Source of the DNA: Catalinimonas niigatensis
GTDB taxonomy: Bacteria; Bacteroidota; Bacteroidia; Cytophagales; Cyclobacteriaceae
Length of the DNA stretch: 64,000 nt
Direction: 5' to 3'
Assembly: GCF_030506285.1 (NCBI RefSeq)
Contig: NZ_CP119422.1
Span: 682,001 to 746,000 of the forward strand
Numbering within the stretch: the stretch's first letter is position 1; each line of letters opens with the position of its first letter. Below are positions 27,317 through 35,894 of the stretch, piece after piece. Below the pieces are notes generated by a model. That model saw only the letters and a list, made by a program, of their open reading frames with translations. It was not told the origin of the DNA and did no database searches. The position numbers and the translations under genes were made by a program.

Positions 27317-27815
27317 CAAAAAAAAATACGAAGAGCTGAAGGCTTATTACAAAGCGGAGGCAAAAAAAACAGAGAAGCAGCTACATATGGACTTGGTGGC
27401 TGTGCGACATGAATATGTACCGCATCATCTGAAAAGTAAGTTTCTGACCGGTTGTGCTATCTTTGGATCGGTGTATCTGGCAGAGAAGATGATATTTGGG
27501 AAACGTCTCCCTCGTATTATTCGCTTTACCACCGCATTGTCATCTATTGTTTGGGCACCAAAAGTTTATCAAAAATTACACGACAAACTAACCGGAATCG
27601 GCGAATTGGAACCTGTTGAAATGGAGATGATTGAAGATCAGCAGTTGGCCGAAGATGATGGCATAGCGTATACTGACGAAGAGACCTACGAAGAAGAAAC
27701 TTATGTAGTGGCTGAAGATGCCATTGCCGGTTTACCTGAAACTGAGGAAACTACTACTGATAAAATTGAAGTGGATGATGAGCATAAACCCGATAAGGGT
27801 ACAAATCCAACTTAA
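27303..27815 (+). CDS. Acidic-tailed membrane-associated protein, partner of the holin-like gene
   Basis: A 170-residue protein with a basic helical N-terminus, a short hydrophobic region (about residues 46-62, FLTGCAIFGSVYLAEKMIFG), and a very acidic low-complexity tail from about 100 (repeated Glu/Asp/Thr). No family is recognised. Its start overlaps the end of the holin-like gene by 14 bp, so the two are likely to work together, possibly in envelope homeostasis. That is inference from context. Confidence 0.6.
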   Translation: MSKSSKKKYEELKAYYKAEAKKTEKQLHMDLVAVRHEYVPHHLKSKFLTGCAIFGSVYLAEKMIFGKRLPRIIRFTTALSSIVWAPKVYQKLHDKLTGIGELEPVEMEMIEDQQLAEDDGIAYTDEETYEEETYVVAEDAIAGLPETEETTTDKIEVDDEHKPDKGTNPT

Positions 27816-27834
27816 ATAATTTTTCAGATTTGAT

Positions 27835-28614
27835 TCACTGGGGAAATTCTTTGGGGTAGTCAGTAGCCTGAAGATAAATTTCCCAGGGATGCGTAATATA
27901 AGAAAGTACTTCTGAACTAATCATAACATCCTTTTGTGCTTCATCCTGTAAGAAATCTATAAGATGGGAATGATACTTTGAAACTGCCTCTATTTTGTGT
28001 TCTAATACAGGTTTGTTGTCCAGCCTCCATGGGCTTAAATCAGAGAATGCTAAGTGCTTGAGTTGCTCTTCTCTAATCCAGGGTTTGAGTGTATATTCAA
28101 TAAGGTTGTATCCATAAGGCTCTTGTAATAAAGCCTGCTGCATAATCTGCCATACTGCCTTATGGTCTTTATGTTCGTCATATCTCCAGGGAACCAGCAC
28201 GGTATCAGGTATAAAGTCAGCAATTTTGTTGCGGCACAGTCGCACCACTTCTTCAAAACCATCCTGATCCCTGCAAGGGAGCATAGAATCTTTCACATCC
28301 AAAAAAGTAATTGATTCATGGCTTACTCCAAGGATAGACATAGCCGTTTCAGCTTCATATCTGCGCAAATCTATCTGGTACCTGGAAGGTAAATAATGTT
28401 CCTCATTATAGGAGAGAGAACCGTCACACATAAACAATACATGAACTCTGTAGCCCATTTCTCTAAGCAATGCTATAGCACCGCCACATCCCATAACTTC
28501 ATCATCAGGATGCGTAGCAACAACCAGTGTAGTAGCCCATTTGTACACCTCCGAGCTAGGGCAAATTGTAATATTCTCAAGTGAATGCTGCATATTTTTC
28601 TTTCCTGAAGGCAT
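27835..28614 (-). CDS. PIG-L family deacetylase
   Basis: A 259-residue zinc-dependent N-acetylglucosaminyl-phosphatidylinositol-like (LmbE/PIG-L) deacetylase. The zinc site signature is THPDDEVMGCGG near residues 34-45, with the second ligand region at PWRYDEHKDHKAVW. The fold is common in bacterial sugar and lipid modification, for example BshB. The substrate is not determined. ATG 28614 is the ORF start, but ATG 28593 (MQHSLENIT) is also possible. It is a single gene. Confidence 0.88.
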   Translation of the reverse strand: MPSGKKNMQHSLENITICPSSEVYKWATTLVVATHPDDEVMGCGGAIALLREMGYRVHVLFMCDGSLSYNEEHYLPSRYQIDLRRYEAETAMSILGVSHESITFLDVKDSMLPCRDQDGFEEVVRLCRNKIADFIPDTVLVPWRYDEHKDHKAVWQIMQQALLQEPYGYNLIEYTLKPWIREEQLKHLAFSDLSPWRLDNKPVLEHKIEAVSKYHSHLIDFLQDEAQKDVMISSEVLSYITHPWEIYLQATDYPKEFPQ

Positions 28615-28855
28615 GGCTAACTTGTGGTTTAGTTAATATTACTTCAGCCAAAATCGCTAATTTTATCTTAAGGAGGGTTTCCTGACTATTTTGGGTAGAA
28701 ACAAAAAAGTTTGTGAGGTATAGCCACAAAAATACTTTCAGGGGCATACCTATAACTCACATAAGTTAACACTATTTTGATATTTACAAAAAGTATTAGA
28801 ATAAAATGTGGTCTGAAAGTACTGGCACAATTTAATTGGTTCCTATATTCTGAAT

Positions 28856-30109
28856 TTATGCTAGCTGTTTTAGTCGTTTCCTCAACAAATTGAGTAAGGC
28901 GACTTTGGTCAGTTTGATATTCAGCATTCTGTCTTTTGAAAGTGTTAACTTCTGGGTTATCGTCTCATGCGCATCCGCTACAGCAATCCATATGGTGCCC
29001 ACCGGTTTTTCCAATGTACCTCCGCCAGGTCCGGCAATGCCACTGCTGGCAAGTCCAAAATCAGCCTGCAATAGTTTGCGGATATTCTGCGCCATTTCTG
29101 TAACAGTAGCTTCGCTCACTGCACCATTGTTTATAAGCGTTTCTTTTTTCACGTCCAGCACCTCTTCTTTTAACTTGTTATGATAAGGAACTAATGCTCC
29201 CTGAAAATAAGCAGAACTGCCAGCAGTGCTGGTCAGGCTATGAGCTACATATCCGCCACTACAGCTTTCTGCCAAAGCGATGGTTTTACCTTTTTCCATA
29301 AGCATATTGCCAATGGTTTCCTCCAGACTAATATCTCCCAAGGCAAATACATATTCTTCTATCAGCGGCATTACCTTATCTACTTCTTCCATCACCTGTG
29401 CTTTCAAAAGCTCCAGATCATCTCCTAAAGCAGTAAGGCGAAGTTTTACGTTGCCAAAACTGGGCAGGTAGGCCAGACGAATATGGGATGGCAAGCTGGT
29501 TTCCCATGCTTCAATCTTATCTGACAACCAGGATTCTCCAATACCCACAGTTTGTATCATCTGATGATAAATGACAGGAAGGCTAAAGTTTTCTTTGAGC
29601 CTGGGAAGCACTTCTTCTTCCATGATGGTTTTCATCTCATAGGGCACACCCGGCATGGAGACAAAAACTTTTCCTTCCCGCTCAAACCACATGGCAGGTG
29701 CAGTGCCCATCCGGTTAGTAATGATAGTACAACCCAGTGGTAAATCAGCTTGTTTTTCATTGGTAGGCGTGATCGTCCGCCCACGGCTGGCAAATAATTC
29801 TGTGATGTGTGCCAGTGCCTCTTCATTTCTTCTCAAAGGCATTCCAAAATAGGCTGCAAGTGTAAATTTAGTAATATCATCTTTGGTAGGACCCAGACCT
29901 CCTGTCATCAGTATAATGTCAGCGCGGCGGGAAGCTTCGTCCAAAGCGCTTACAATTTCTTCTTTATCATCTCCTATAGATACCTTACGAATGATTTTAA
30001 TTCCTAATTCATTGAGTTTCTGTCCCATCCAATGGGTATTGGTATCCAAAGTCTGGCCATACAGGATCTCATCTCCTATCGTTATTACTTCTGCATAAAC
30101 ATTATTCAT
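28856..30109 (-). CDS. cinA: CinA family protein (competence/damage-inducible, nicotinamide-nucleotide amidase)
   Basis: A 417-residue two-domain CinA. The N-terminal MoaB/Mog-like domain shows GDEILYGQTLDTNTHWMGQK near 12-31 and MTGGLGPTKDDITK near 69. The C-terminal amidase domain shows SCSGGYVAHSLTS near 282 and the GIAGPGGGT motif near 360. It should hydrolyse NMN to nicotinate mononucleotide and also clear damaged pyridine nucleotides. The length is standard. It is divergent from the DUF4197 gene with 50 bp between the starts. Confidence 0.95.
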   Translation of the reverse strand: MNNVYAEVITIGDEILYGQTLDTNTHWMGQKLNELGIKIIRKVSIGDDKEEIVSALDEASRRADIILMTGGLGPTKDDITKFTLAAYFGMPLRRNEEALAHITELFASRGRTITPTNEKQADLPLGCTIITNRMGTAPAMWFEREGKVFVSMPGVPYEMKTIMEEEVLPRLKENFSLPVIYHQMIQTVGIGESWLSDKIEAWETSLPSHIRLAYLPSFGNVKLRLTALGDDLELLKAQVMEEVDKVMPLIEEYVFALGDISLEETIGNMLMEKGKTIALAESCSGGYVAHSLTSTAGSSAYFQGALVPYHNKLKEEVLDVKKETLINNGAVSEATVTEMAQNIRKLLQADFGLASSGIAGPGGGTLEKPVGTIWIAVADAHETITQKLTLSKDRMLNIKLTKVALLNLLRKRLKQLA

Positions 30110-30159
30110 TGATCAGGATTGTATTAAAGGTTGGAACAAAATTTGAAACCGCTAAAGTT

Positions 30160-30978
30160 ATGAAGCAAATTAAAATTACAAATAAACCCACACGCATTCG
30201 GCAAACTTTATTTGCACTGATGCTCGTTCCTTTTTTGACCTTTTCCAGTTGTGATGTGCTTACTGGTATACTCAACGATTACGGCACGGGCTCTGGAGGA
30301 CTAACCAATGCAGAAATTACGCAAGGCTTGAAAGAAGCACTGAAAGAAGGTGCCCGTTTTGCCAGTAACAAAGCATCACAACAAAATGGTTTTCTGGACA
30401 ATCCAATTGTAGATATCAGGATATTATTACCGCCAGAATTACGTAAAGCTGAAAAAAACATCAGGAGAGTACCTATCATAGGCGATAATCTGGTAGATGA
30501 CCTGATAGAGGCGATGAACCGGGGTGCTGAAGCAGCGGCAAAAGAAGCGGCGCCTATCTTTGTCAATGCCATTACTTCCATGACGGTCACTGATGCCGTC
30601 AACATTTTGAAAGGACAGGATAACGCCGCCACTCAGTATCTGAGAAGAACTACTTCTCAGCAGCTAACAGGTGCCTTTGAGCCGGAGATAAAAAAAGCGC
30701 TGAATAATGTAGGAGCTACCAAAATCTATAATAACCTGAAAAATGGTATTGACAAATATAATCGCACCCCTTTAGTGAATAAGTTGGATGTTGATATAAA
30801 TGATTTACCTGAGATAGAAGAGTATGCTACTGAAAAAGCGCTGGACGGACTCTTTAGCCTGGTGGCTGTTGAGGAAAAGAAGATTCGCGATAATCCTTTG
30901 GATTATAGCCAGCAAATCATTCGAAAGGTTTTTAGCAGTGTACAAAACAATCAATCTTCTTCTTCAAACAGATATTGA
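30160..30978 (+). CDS. DUF4197 family lipoprotein
   Basis: A 272-residue protein with a lipoprotein signal peptide ending at a lipobox (FSSC near residues 29-32). The body matches DUF4197: GLKEALKEGARFASNKAS near 53-70, ILLPPELRKAEKNIR, and DAVNILKGQDNAATQYLR. It is helix-rich and acts outside the cytoplasm; function is unknown. ATG 30160 was chosen because it begins immediately before the basic n-region; the frame opens at 30109. Its last 28 bp overlap the end of the convergent TPR gene. Confidence 0.85.
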   Translation: MKQIKITNKPTRIRQTLFALMLVPFLTFSSCDVLTGILNDYGTGSGGLTNAEITQGLKEALKEGARFASNKASQQNGFLDNPIVDIRILLPPELRKAEKNIRRVPIIGDNLVDDLIEAMNRGAEAAAKEAAPIFVNAITSMTVTDAVNILKGQDNAATQYLRRTTSQQLTGAFEPEIKKALNNVGATKIYNNLKNGIDKYNRTPLVNKLDVDINDLPEIEEYATEKALDGLFSLVAVEEKKIRDNPLDYSQQIIRKVFSSVQNNQSSSSNRY

Positions 30979-31277
30979 TTGTAAGCATTTTGTAGTTCCC
31001 TAAGGGTCAGCATGTTTTGCTGGCTTTTGGCTTTCTCTATCCCCAATTGGTAGGTTTGCTCTGCTTTCTCTTTCAGACCCAGATCAAGATAAAACCGGGC
31101 TGCATGATAATAAGTGGCTACATAATCGGGATGCTCAAGCAATAGTTTCTCAAAATAATGGCGTGCTTTTTCATCATGCAGTTTCTGGTATTCCAATGCA
31201 ATGGCATAAAGTGTAAAAGGATCATGAGGATCTTCTTCTAAAAAGCCAAAAAGTTGTTGTAAACGAGCCTGAGACAT
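30951..31277 (-). CDS. Small TPR protein
   Basis: A 108-residue cytoplasmic protein made almost entirely of two tetratricopeptide repeats (LEEDPHDPFTLYAIALEYQK near 13-32 and EHPDYVATYYHAARFYLDLG near 48-67). It ends in an acidic FEEED tail. It probably binds a partner protein. It overlaps the DUF4197 gene tail to tail by 28 bp. Confidence 0.82.
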   Translation of the reverse strand: MSQARLQQLFGFLEEDPHDPFTLYAIALEYQKLHDEKARHYFEKLLLEHPDYVATYYHAARFYLDLGLKEKAEQTYQLGIEKAKSQQNMLTLRELQNAYNQYLFEEED

Positions 31278-31369
31278 TATTTATGTTGATTTTTATTTCT
31301 TTGATTATTACGTAACTTCACGCGATATTCTGGGTTAGATATGTATTAGAGATTAGGTATTACTTTTTT

Positions 31370-32104
31370 ATGAAAATACTAGTTTGCATAACACACGTTC
31401 CTGACACCACTTCAAAAATAGCTTTTACAGACAACAATACGAAGTTTGATCCAAGTGGAGTCCAATTTATTATCGGTCCCTATGATGATTATGCGCTTGC
31501 CCGTGCTGTAGAGCTTAAAGAGCAACAAGGTGGTAGCGTCACGTTATTAAACGTAGGCACAGCCAGTACTGAACCTACAATTCGTAAAGGTCTGGCTATT
31601 GGGGCCGATGATGCCATACGGATCAATGCTGAGCCTCTAGATGCTTTATTTGTTGCCAAGCAAATTGCTGCTATTGTCAAAGAGGGCGCATATGATTTGG
31701 TTTTGATGGGTAGAGAATCTATTGATTATAATGGAGGACAGGTGCATGGTATGGTAGGAGAACTGGTAGGTATGCCTTCCATTTCACCAGTCATGCAATT
31801 GGATATAGAGGGTGATACTGCCAAACTCGCCCGTGAGATTGAAGGAGGTAAGGAGTATCTGGAAGTCAAACTTCCCCTGATTGCTGGCTGCCAGGAACCT
31901 ATTGCCGAATGGAAAATCCCCAATATGCGAGGTATCATGAGCGCCCGCCAAAAGCCCCTGCAAGTGAAAGAGCCCATCGGTGAAGCTTCTACCAGCTCAC
32001 TTCGTTATGAATTACCTCCTCCCAAAGGGCAGGTCAAAATGATTGATCCTGAGCATGTGGAAGAGCTGGTCAAAGCTTTGAAAAATGATATCAAAGTGCT
32101 CTGA
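31370..32104 (+). CDS. etfB: Electron transfer flavoprotein beta subunit
   Basis: A 244-residue EtfB/FixA subunit. It begins with the family-typical MKILVCITHVPDT, and the MGRESIDYNGGQVHGMVGEL motif lies near 114-133. With EtfA it forms a heterodimer that binds FAD and AMP and carries electrons from acyl-CoA dehydrogenases and other flavoenzymes to the quinone pool. The next gene is etfA, 24 bp downstream, so they are cotranscribed. Confidence 0.96.
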   Translation: MKILVCITHVPDTTSKIAFTDNNTKFDPSGVQFIIGPYDDYALARAVELKEQQGGSVTLLNVGTASTEPTIRKGLAIGADDAIRINAEPLDALFVAKQIAAIVKEGAYDLVLMGRESIDYNGGQVHGMVGELVGMPSISPVMQLDIEGDTAKLAREIEGGKEYLEVKLPLIAGCQEPIAEWKIPNMRGIMSARQKPLQVKEPIGEASTSSLRYELPPPKGQVKMIDPEHVEELVKALKNDIKVL

Positions 32105-32128
32105 TTATTAATTGTAAAACAAATTAGC

Positions 32129-33097
32129 ATGTCAATATTAGTATTTGTAGAAAGTGCTGATGGAGAAATAAAGAATACTTCAAAAGAAGCTGTATCATAT
32201 GCTGCTGCACTGGCAGAAAAATCAGGTGAAAATGAAGTTATTGCTCTCTCCATAGGTACCACTGTATCCGAAAACTCGCTGTCAGCTTTGGGCAAATATG
32301 GTGCAGCTAAAGTGCTTCATGTACCCCTGGAAGAGCTCAATCAGGGTATTATTCAGGCTTATGCTTCGGTCATTAACCAGGCAATAGAAAAAACGGGAGC
32401 CAAGTATCTTATATTGGCTAAGTCATCTTTAGGCGATCCAGTGGCTGCCCGTGTAGCGATCAAAGCTAATGCTGAACTGGCACCCAATGTGGTAGAATTA
32501 CCTGATCTTTCTGATGGATTCAAAGTAAAGCGTAGCATCTATACCGGCAAAGCTTTTGTCTGGATGACACTGAATTCGGATAAAAAGATTGTTACAATCA
32601 AGAAAAACGCAGTTGAAATTCGTGAAGGGGGTAGCGAAGCCACCATAGAAAAGCTGGATGTTCAGATAGACAGCTCCGATTTTGAGGCCAAAATCACCAA
32701 AACAGACAAGGCTGAAGGCGATATATTGTTACCTGAAGCTGATATTGTAGTTTCCGGAGGGAGAGGTTTGAAAGGCCCGGAAAACTGGGGCATCATAGAG
32801 GATCTCGCCAAAGCGCTCGGGGCAGCTACAGGCTGTAGCAAACCGGTATCAGACATGAACTGGCGCCCGCATCATGAGCACGTTGGCCAGACTGGAATTA
32901 AAGTAAGTCCTACCCTCTACATAGCAGTAGGGATATCGGGAGCAATTCAACACCTTGCCGGTGTCAATTCATCTAAACATATTGTAGTTATCAATAAAGA
33001 TCCTGAAGCTCCTTTTTTCAAGGCTGCTGACTATGGTATTGTAGGTGATGCTTTTGAAATAGTACCAAAATTAACCGAAGCCATCAAGGCTTCTTAA
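32129..33097 (+). CDS. etfA: Electron transfer flavoprotein alpha subunit
   Basis: A 322-residue EtfA/FixB subunit, partner of etfB. The C-terminal FAD-binding half has VVSGGRGLKGPENWG near 207-221, GQTGIKVSPTLYIAVGISGA near 253-272, and KHIVVINKDPEAPFF. The N-terminal part is the alpha/beta domain. The gene lies between etfB and a DUF151 nuclease gene 16 bp downstream on the same strand. It supplies the redox-active FAD site. Confidence 0.96.
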   Translation: MSILVFVESADGEIKNTSKEAVSYAAALAEKSGENEVIALSIGTTVSENSLSALGKYGAAKVLHVPLEELNQGIIQAYASVINQAIEKTGAKYLILAKSSLGDPVAARVAIKANAELAPNVVELPDLSDGFKVKRSIYTGKAFVWMTLNSDKKIVTIKKNAVEIREGGSEATIEKLDVQIDSSDFEAKITKTDKAEGDILLPEADIVVSGGRGLKGPENWGIIEDLAKALGAATGCSKPVSDMNWRPHHEHVGQTGIKVSPTLYIAVGISGAIQHLAGVNSSKHIVVINKDPEAPFFKAADYGIVGDAFEIVPKLTEAIKAS

Positions 33098-33113
33098 AAT
33101 CAAGCGATTAATA

Positions 33114-33713
33114 GTGGATAAAATAGAGTTAGAAATCTTAGGGCTTTCCTCTAGTCAGTCTCAGTCTGGATCTTTTGCCCTGGTGTTAGGGGAAACAACA
33201 GGAAATCGCAGATTGCCAATTATCATTGGTATGTTTGAAGCACAAGCCATTGCCATAGAAATTGAAAAGATTGCGCCCAACAGGCCAATGACACATGACC
33301 TTTTTAAATCTTTTGCGCATAGTTTCAATTTTACTGTTGAAGAAATAGTCATATCCGACTTAAAAGAGGGTGTATTCTTTGCTAAAATTGTCTGTAGTAA
33401 CAATGGGAGAAATGTTGAAATTGACGCCCGTCCTTCCGATGCTATCGCAATAGGCTTACGATTTAGCGTGCCTATCTATACTTTTGAGACTGTGCTCTCA
33501 GAGGCTGGCATAGTGTTGACTGATGAAGAAGGAGAAAGAGAAGGACAGCCTGAACCTGCTGAAGAGAAAGGATCTTCCAGTAATAAGCCTTTCAAAGAAC
33601 AATTGAAAGATTTATCCTCCGATCGCTTACAAACTTTGTTGGATGAGACACTTAAAAATGAGGATTATGAAAAGGCCGCCCAAATAAGAGACGAAATGAA
33701 CCGGAGAAATTAA
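33114..33713 (+). CDS. Bifunctional nuclease family protein (DUF151) with UVR motif
   Basis: A 199-residue protein. Residues 1-130 form a DUF151 domain (bifunctional DNase/RNase homologue; GETTGNRRLPIIIGMFEAQA near 26-45 and DARPSDAIAIGLRFSVPIY near 102). The C-terminal 35 residues look like a UvrB/UvrC-interaction motif (LLDETLKNEDYEKAAQIRDE). The start is GTG at 33114. Physical linkage to etfBA is seen in other Bacteroidota, from memory. A strong terminator follows. Confidence 0.85.
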   Translation: MDKIELEILGLSSSQSQSGSFALVLGETTGNRRLPIIIGMFEAQAIAIEIEKIAPNRPMTHDLFKSFAHSFNFTVEEIVISDLKEGVFFAKIVCSNNGRNVEIDARPSDAIAIGLRFSVPIYTFETVLSEAGIVLTDEEGEREGQPEPAEEKGSSSNKPFKEQLKDLSSDRLQTLLDETLKNEDYEKAAQIRDEMNRRN

Positions 33714-33756
33714 TATCTAAGCTCAATTTATTCAAAATATACTATAATCTTTTGCT

Positions 33757-33788
33757 AAACCTCCTGACAGTAAGCAGGAGGTTTTTTT
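33757..33788 (+). terminator. Terminator after etfB-etfA-DUF151
   Basis: A perfect 10-bp stem, AAACCTCCTG and CAGGAGGTTT, loop ACAGTAAG, followed by a run of T. It closes the etfBA-DUF151 transcription unit. Confidence 0.92.
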
Positions 33789-33819
33789 GTTGTTGAAATA
33801 GTCTTAGTTTTATCTTTTT

Positions 33820-35112
33820 ATGGACTATCTACGTGGAATCATAGGTATAGCTCTCTTTGTGGCTATTGCTTTTCTTTTGTCTAAAAACAAACATGCGATC
33901 AATTGGCGCCTGGTGATTGCCGGTGTAGTCTTACAATTCCTGGCAGGCTTCCTGATTCTCAGGGTAGCTTTTGTAGCCAGAATATTCGATAAAGTAAGTG
34001 AAGGCTTTGTGAAGTTTCTGAGTTTTTCTCAGGATGGCGCAGAATTTCTCTTTGGTGGACTGGTAGATGAAACTTCTTTTGGATTTATTTTTGCCTTTCA
34101 GGTTTTACCCACCATTATCTTTTTTTCAACCGTATCTTCAGGCTTATACTATCTCGGAATCCTTCAGAAAATCGTATACAGCATCGCCTGGGTGATGGCA
34201 AAGACCATGAACCTGTCCGGACCGGAAAGCCTTTCGGCTGCGGGGAATATCTTTTTAGGGCAAACGGAAGCCCCACTCCTGGTCAAGCCCTACATTGCCA
34301 ATATGACTTACTCAGAACTGATGTGTCTGATGACGGGTGGTATGGCCACCATTGCCGGAGGTGTACTGGCAGGCTATGTGGCATTTCTGGGGGGTGATGA
34401 TCCGGCAGAACGCACCCGCTTTGCCGCTTACCTGCTCAGCGCATCTATCATGAATGCCCCAGCTGCTATCGTCATCTCCAAGATATTGATACCGGAAACC
34501 AAAACAGACCATGTCAATACTGAACTTAAGGTAAGTGATGAAGATCTGGGCGTAAACCTGATTGATGCACTTTCCCGTGGAGCGGGTGATGGTCTTCGTC
34601 TGGCTGCCAATGTAGGAGGCATGCTATTGGCTTTTATTGCTGTCATTGCGGCACTCAATTTTCTTCTTGAAGATGTTTTTGGCGATCTTACCAACCTTAA
34701 TGCTTTTGTGCTGAGTTCTACCGGAGGAGTATTTGATGGCTTTTCGCTGGAATATATCCTGGGACAAGTCTTCAGAGTTTTTGCTTTTATCATGGGGGTA
34801 GACTGGATAGAAACACTGCAAGTAGGAAGCCTGCTGGGGCAAAAAACAGTAATCAATGAATTCGTAGCCTATCTGAGTATGTCCGAGATGAAAAACGAAA
34901 ATCTGATCGGAGGCAAAGCCCTTGTAGTGGCAACCTACGCGCTTTGTGGCTTTTCCAACTTCAGCTCTATAGCTATACAGATTGGGGGCATCGGAAGTAT
35001 CGCACCTAGCCAACAGACTAACCTCTCTAAATTGGGATTATGGGCGCTGCTGGGTGCTACCATCGCCTGTATGATGACTGGCACTATTGCCGGAATGCTG
35101 GTCAATTACTAA
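33820..35112 (+). CDS. Concentrative nucleoside transporter (CNT / NupC family)
   Basis: A 430-residue polytopic protein of the CNT family. The conserved core elements are LGQTEAPLLVKPYIANMTYS near 148-167, ALCGFSNFSSIAIQIGGIGS near 367-386 and the adjacent SQQTNLSKLG region. It imports nucleosides by Na+ or H+ symport. It lies just after the terminator of the preceding unit, so it has its own promoter; the close neighbourhood is typical for the phylum. Confidence 0.94.
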   Translation: MDYLRGIIGIALFVAIAFLLSKNKHAINWRLVIAGVVLQFLAGFLILRVAFVARIFDKVSEGFVKFLSFSQDGAEFLFGGLVDETSFGFIFAFQVLPTIIFFSTVSSGLYYLGILQKIVYSIAWVMAKTMNLSGPESLSAAGNIFLGQTEAPLLVKPYIANMTYSELMCLMTGGMATIAGGVLAGYVAFLGGDDPAERTRFAAYLLSASIMNAPAAIVISKILIPETKTDHVNTELKVSDEDLGVNLIDALSRGAGDGLRLAANVGGMLLAFIAVIAALNFLLEDVFGDLTNLNAFVLSSTGGVFDGFSLEYILGQVFRVFAFIMGVDWIETLQVGSLLGQKTVINEFVAYLSMSEMKNENLIGGKALVVATYALCGFSNFSSIAIQIGGIGSIAPSQQTNLSKLGLWALLGATIACMMTGTIAGMLVNY

Positions 35113-35229
35113 ACCATAAAGCAGTCCTTCCATGCCACAAAATAGGGAACCAAAGCTGGGTTTAGCAGCGGGTTCTTCTTTACATTATTAAAACAAGGAT
35201 TTGACCTGTCAGTTCTTCTTTATACATCT

Positions 35230-35715
35230 ATGAGTGATCAATTAAGAAGAAAATTCTCATTCAGGATCAATGGACAAAAACAGATCCTGATAAAACGGCC
35301 TGAGGAAAAGGAAACTCATGTGTTCATGAAAATATTTTTAGCCAAATTGTATAACCAGCAGTATGAAGACATCAAAATTGAAGTACGCCATACTGCCGAA
35401 CAACGGTACAAACCTGACCTACTCGCTACCAATTTACAGGGGGAAGCTCTCTTTTGGGGTGAATGTGGTGAAGTGAGTCTTGAAAAGATACTTTATCTCA
35501 TGAGCAGATACAGGCAAACGCATCTTTGCTTTGCAAAATGGAACATCAAAGCTACTCTTTTTGAACAGACGATAGATACGACCATGCAAAAGCTCAAAAA
35601 ATCTCGTCACGCTCCGCTAGATTTTATCAATTTCAAAGATGAAGACAGAGCGTATATTGATGCGCAAGGCAATGTTTTGATTGATTGGAATAACTTATAT
35701 TTCCGCAGATGGTAG
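35230..35715 (+). CDS. YaeQ-like protein, possible PD-(D/E)xK fold
   Basis: A 161-residue soluble protein. The central segment KPDLLATNLQGEALFWGECG resembles the core of the YaeQ family: a Pro-Asp, then a strand with a Glu, as in the restriction-endonuclease-like fold (YaeQ is placed in the PD-(D/E)xK superfamily). The last motif here is ECG with no lysine, so nuclease activity is doubtful. The rest is basic and unrecognised. It is a single gene with no obvious partner. Confidence 0.6.
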   Translation: MSDQLRRKFSFRINGQKQILIKRPEEKETHVFMKIFLAKLYNQQYEDIKIEVRHTAEQRYKPDLLATNLQGEALFWGECGEVSLEKILYLMSRYRQTHLCFAKWNIKATLFEQTIDTTMQKLKKSRHAPLDFINFKDEDRAYIDAQGNVLIDWNNLYFRRW

Positions 35716-35856
35716 TTCAATGTGTCTACTCAAATAAGTAATTTCAAAATATTTATTGAAAGGATTCACACTTTCTGATTGCTACAGATATAGAAGTAAG
35801 TATACTGTATTCACTTTACTAATCGCTCATTCGTTCCTAAACTCTAACGAAGTGCT

Positions 35857-35864
35857 TATATTTG
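35857..35864 (+). promoter_or_regulatory. Putative -7 element of the tyrS promoter
   Basis: TATATTTG, an exact TAnnTTTG match, lies 30 bp before the tyrS start. No good TTG is found 19-20 nt upstream, so this is a partial promoter match. Confidence 0.5.
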
Positions 35865-35894
35865 CGGCTTATCAGAATTATAAGTTAAGAATAG

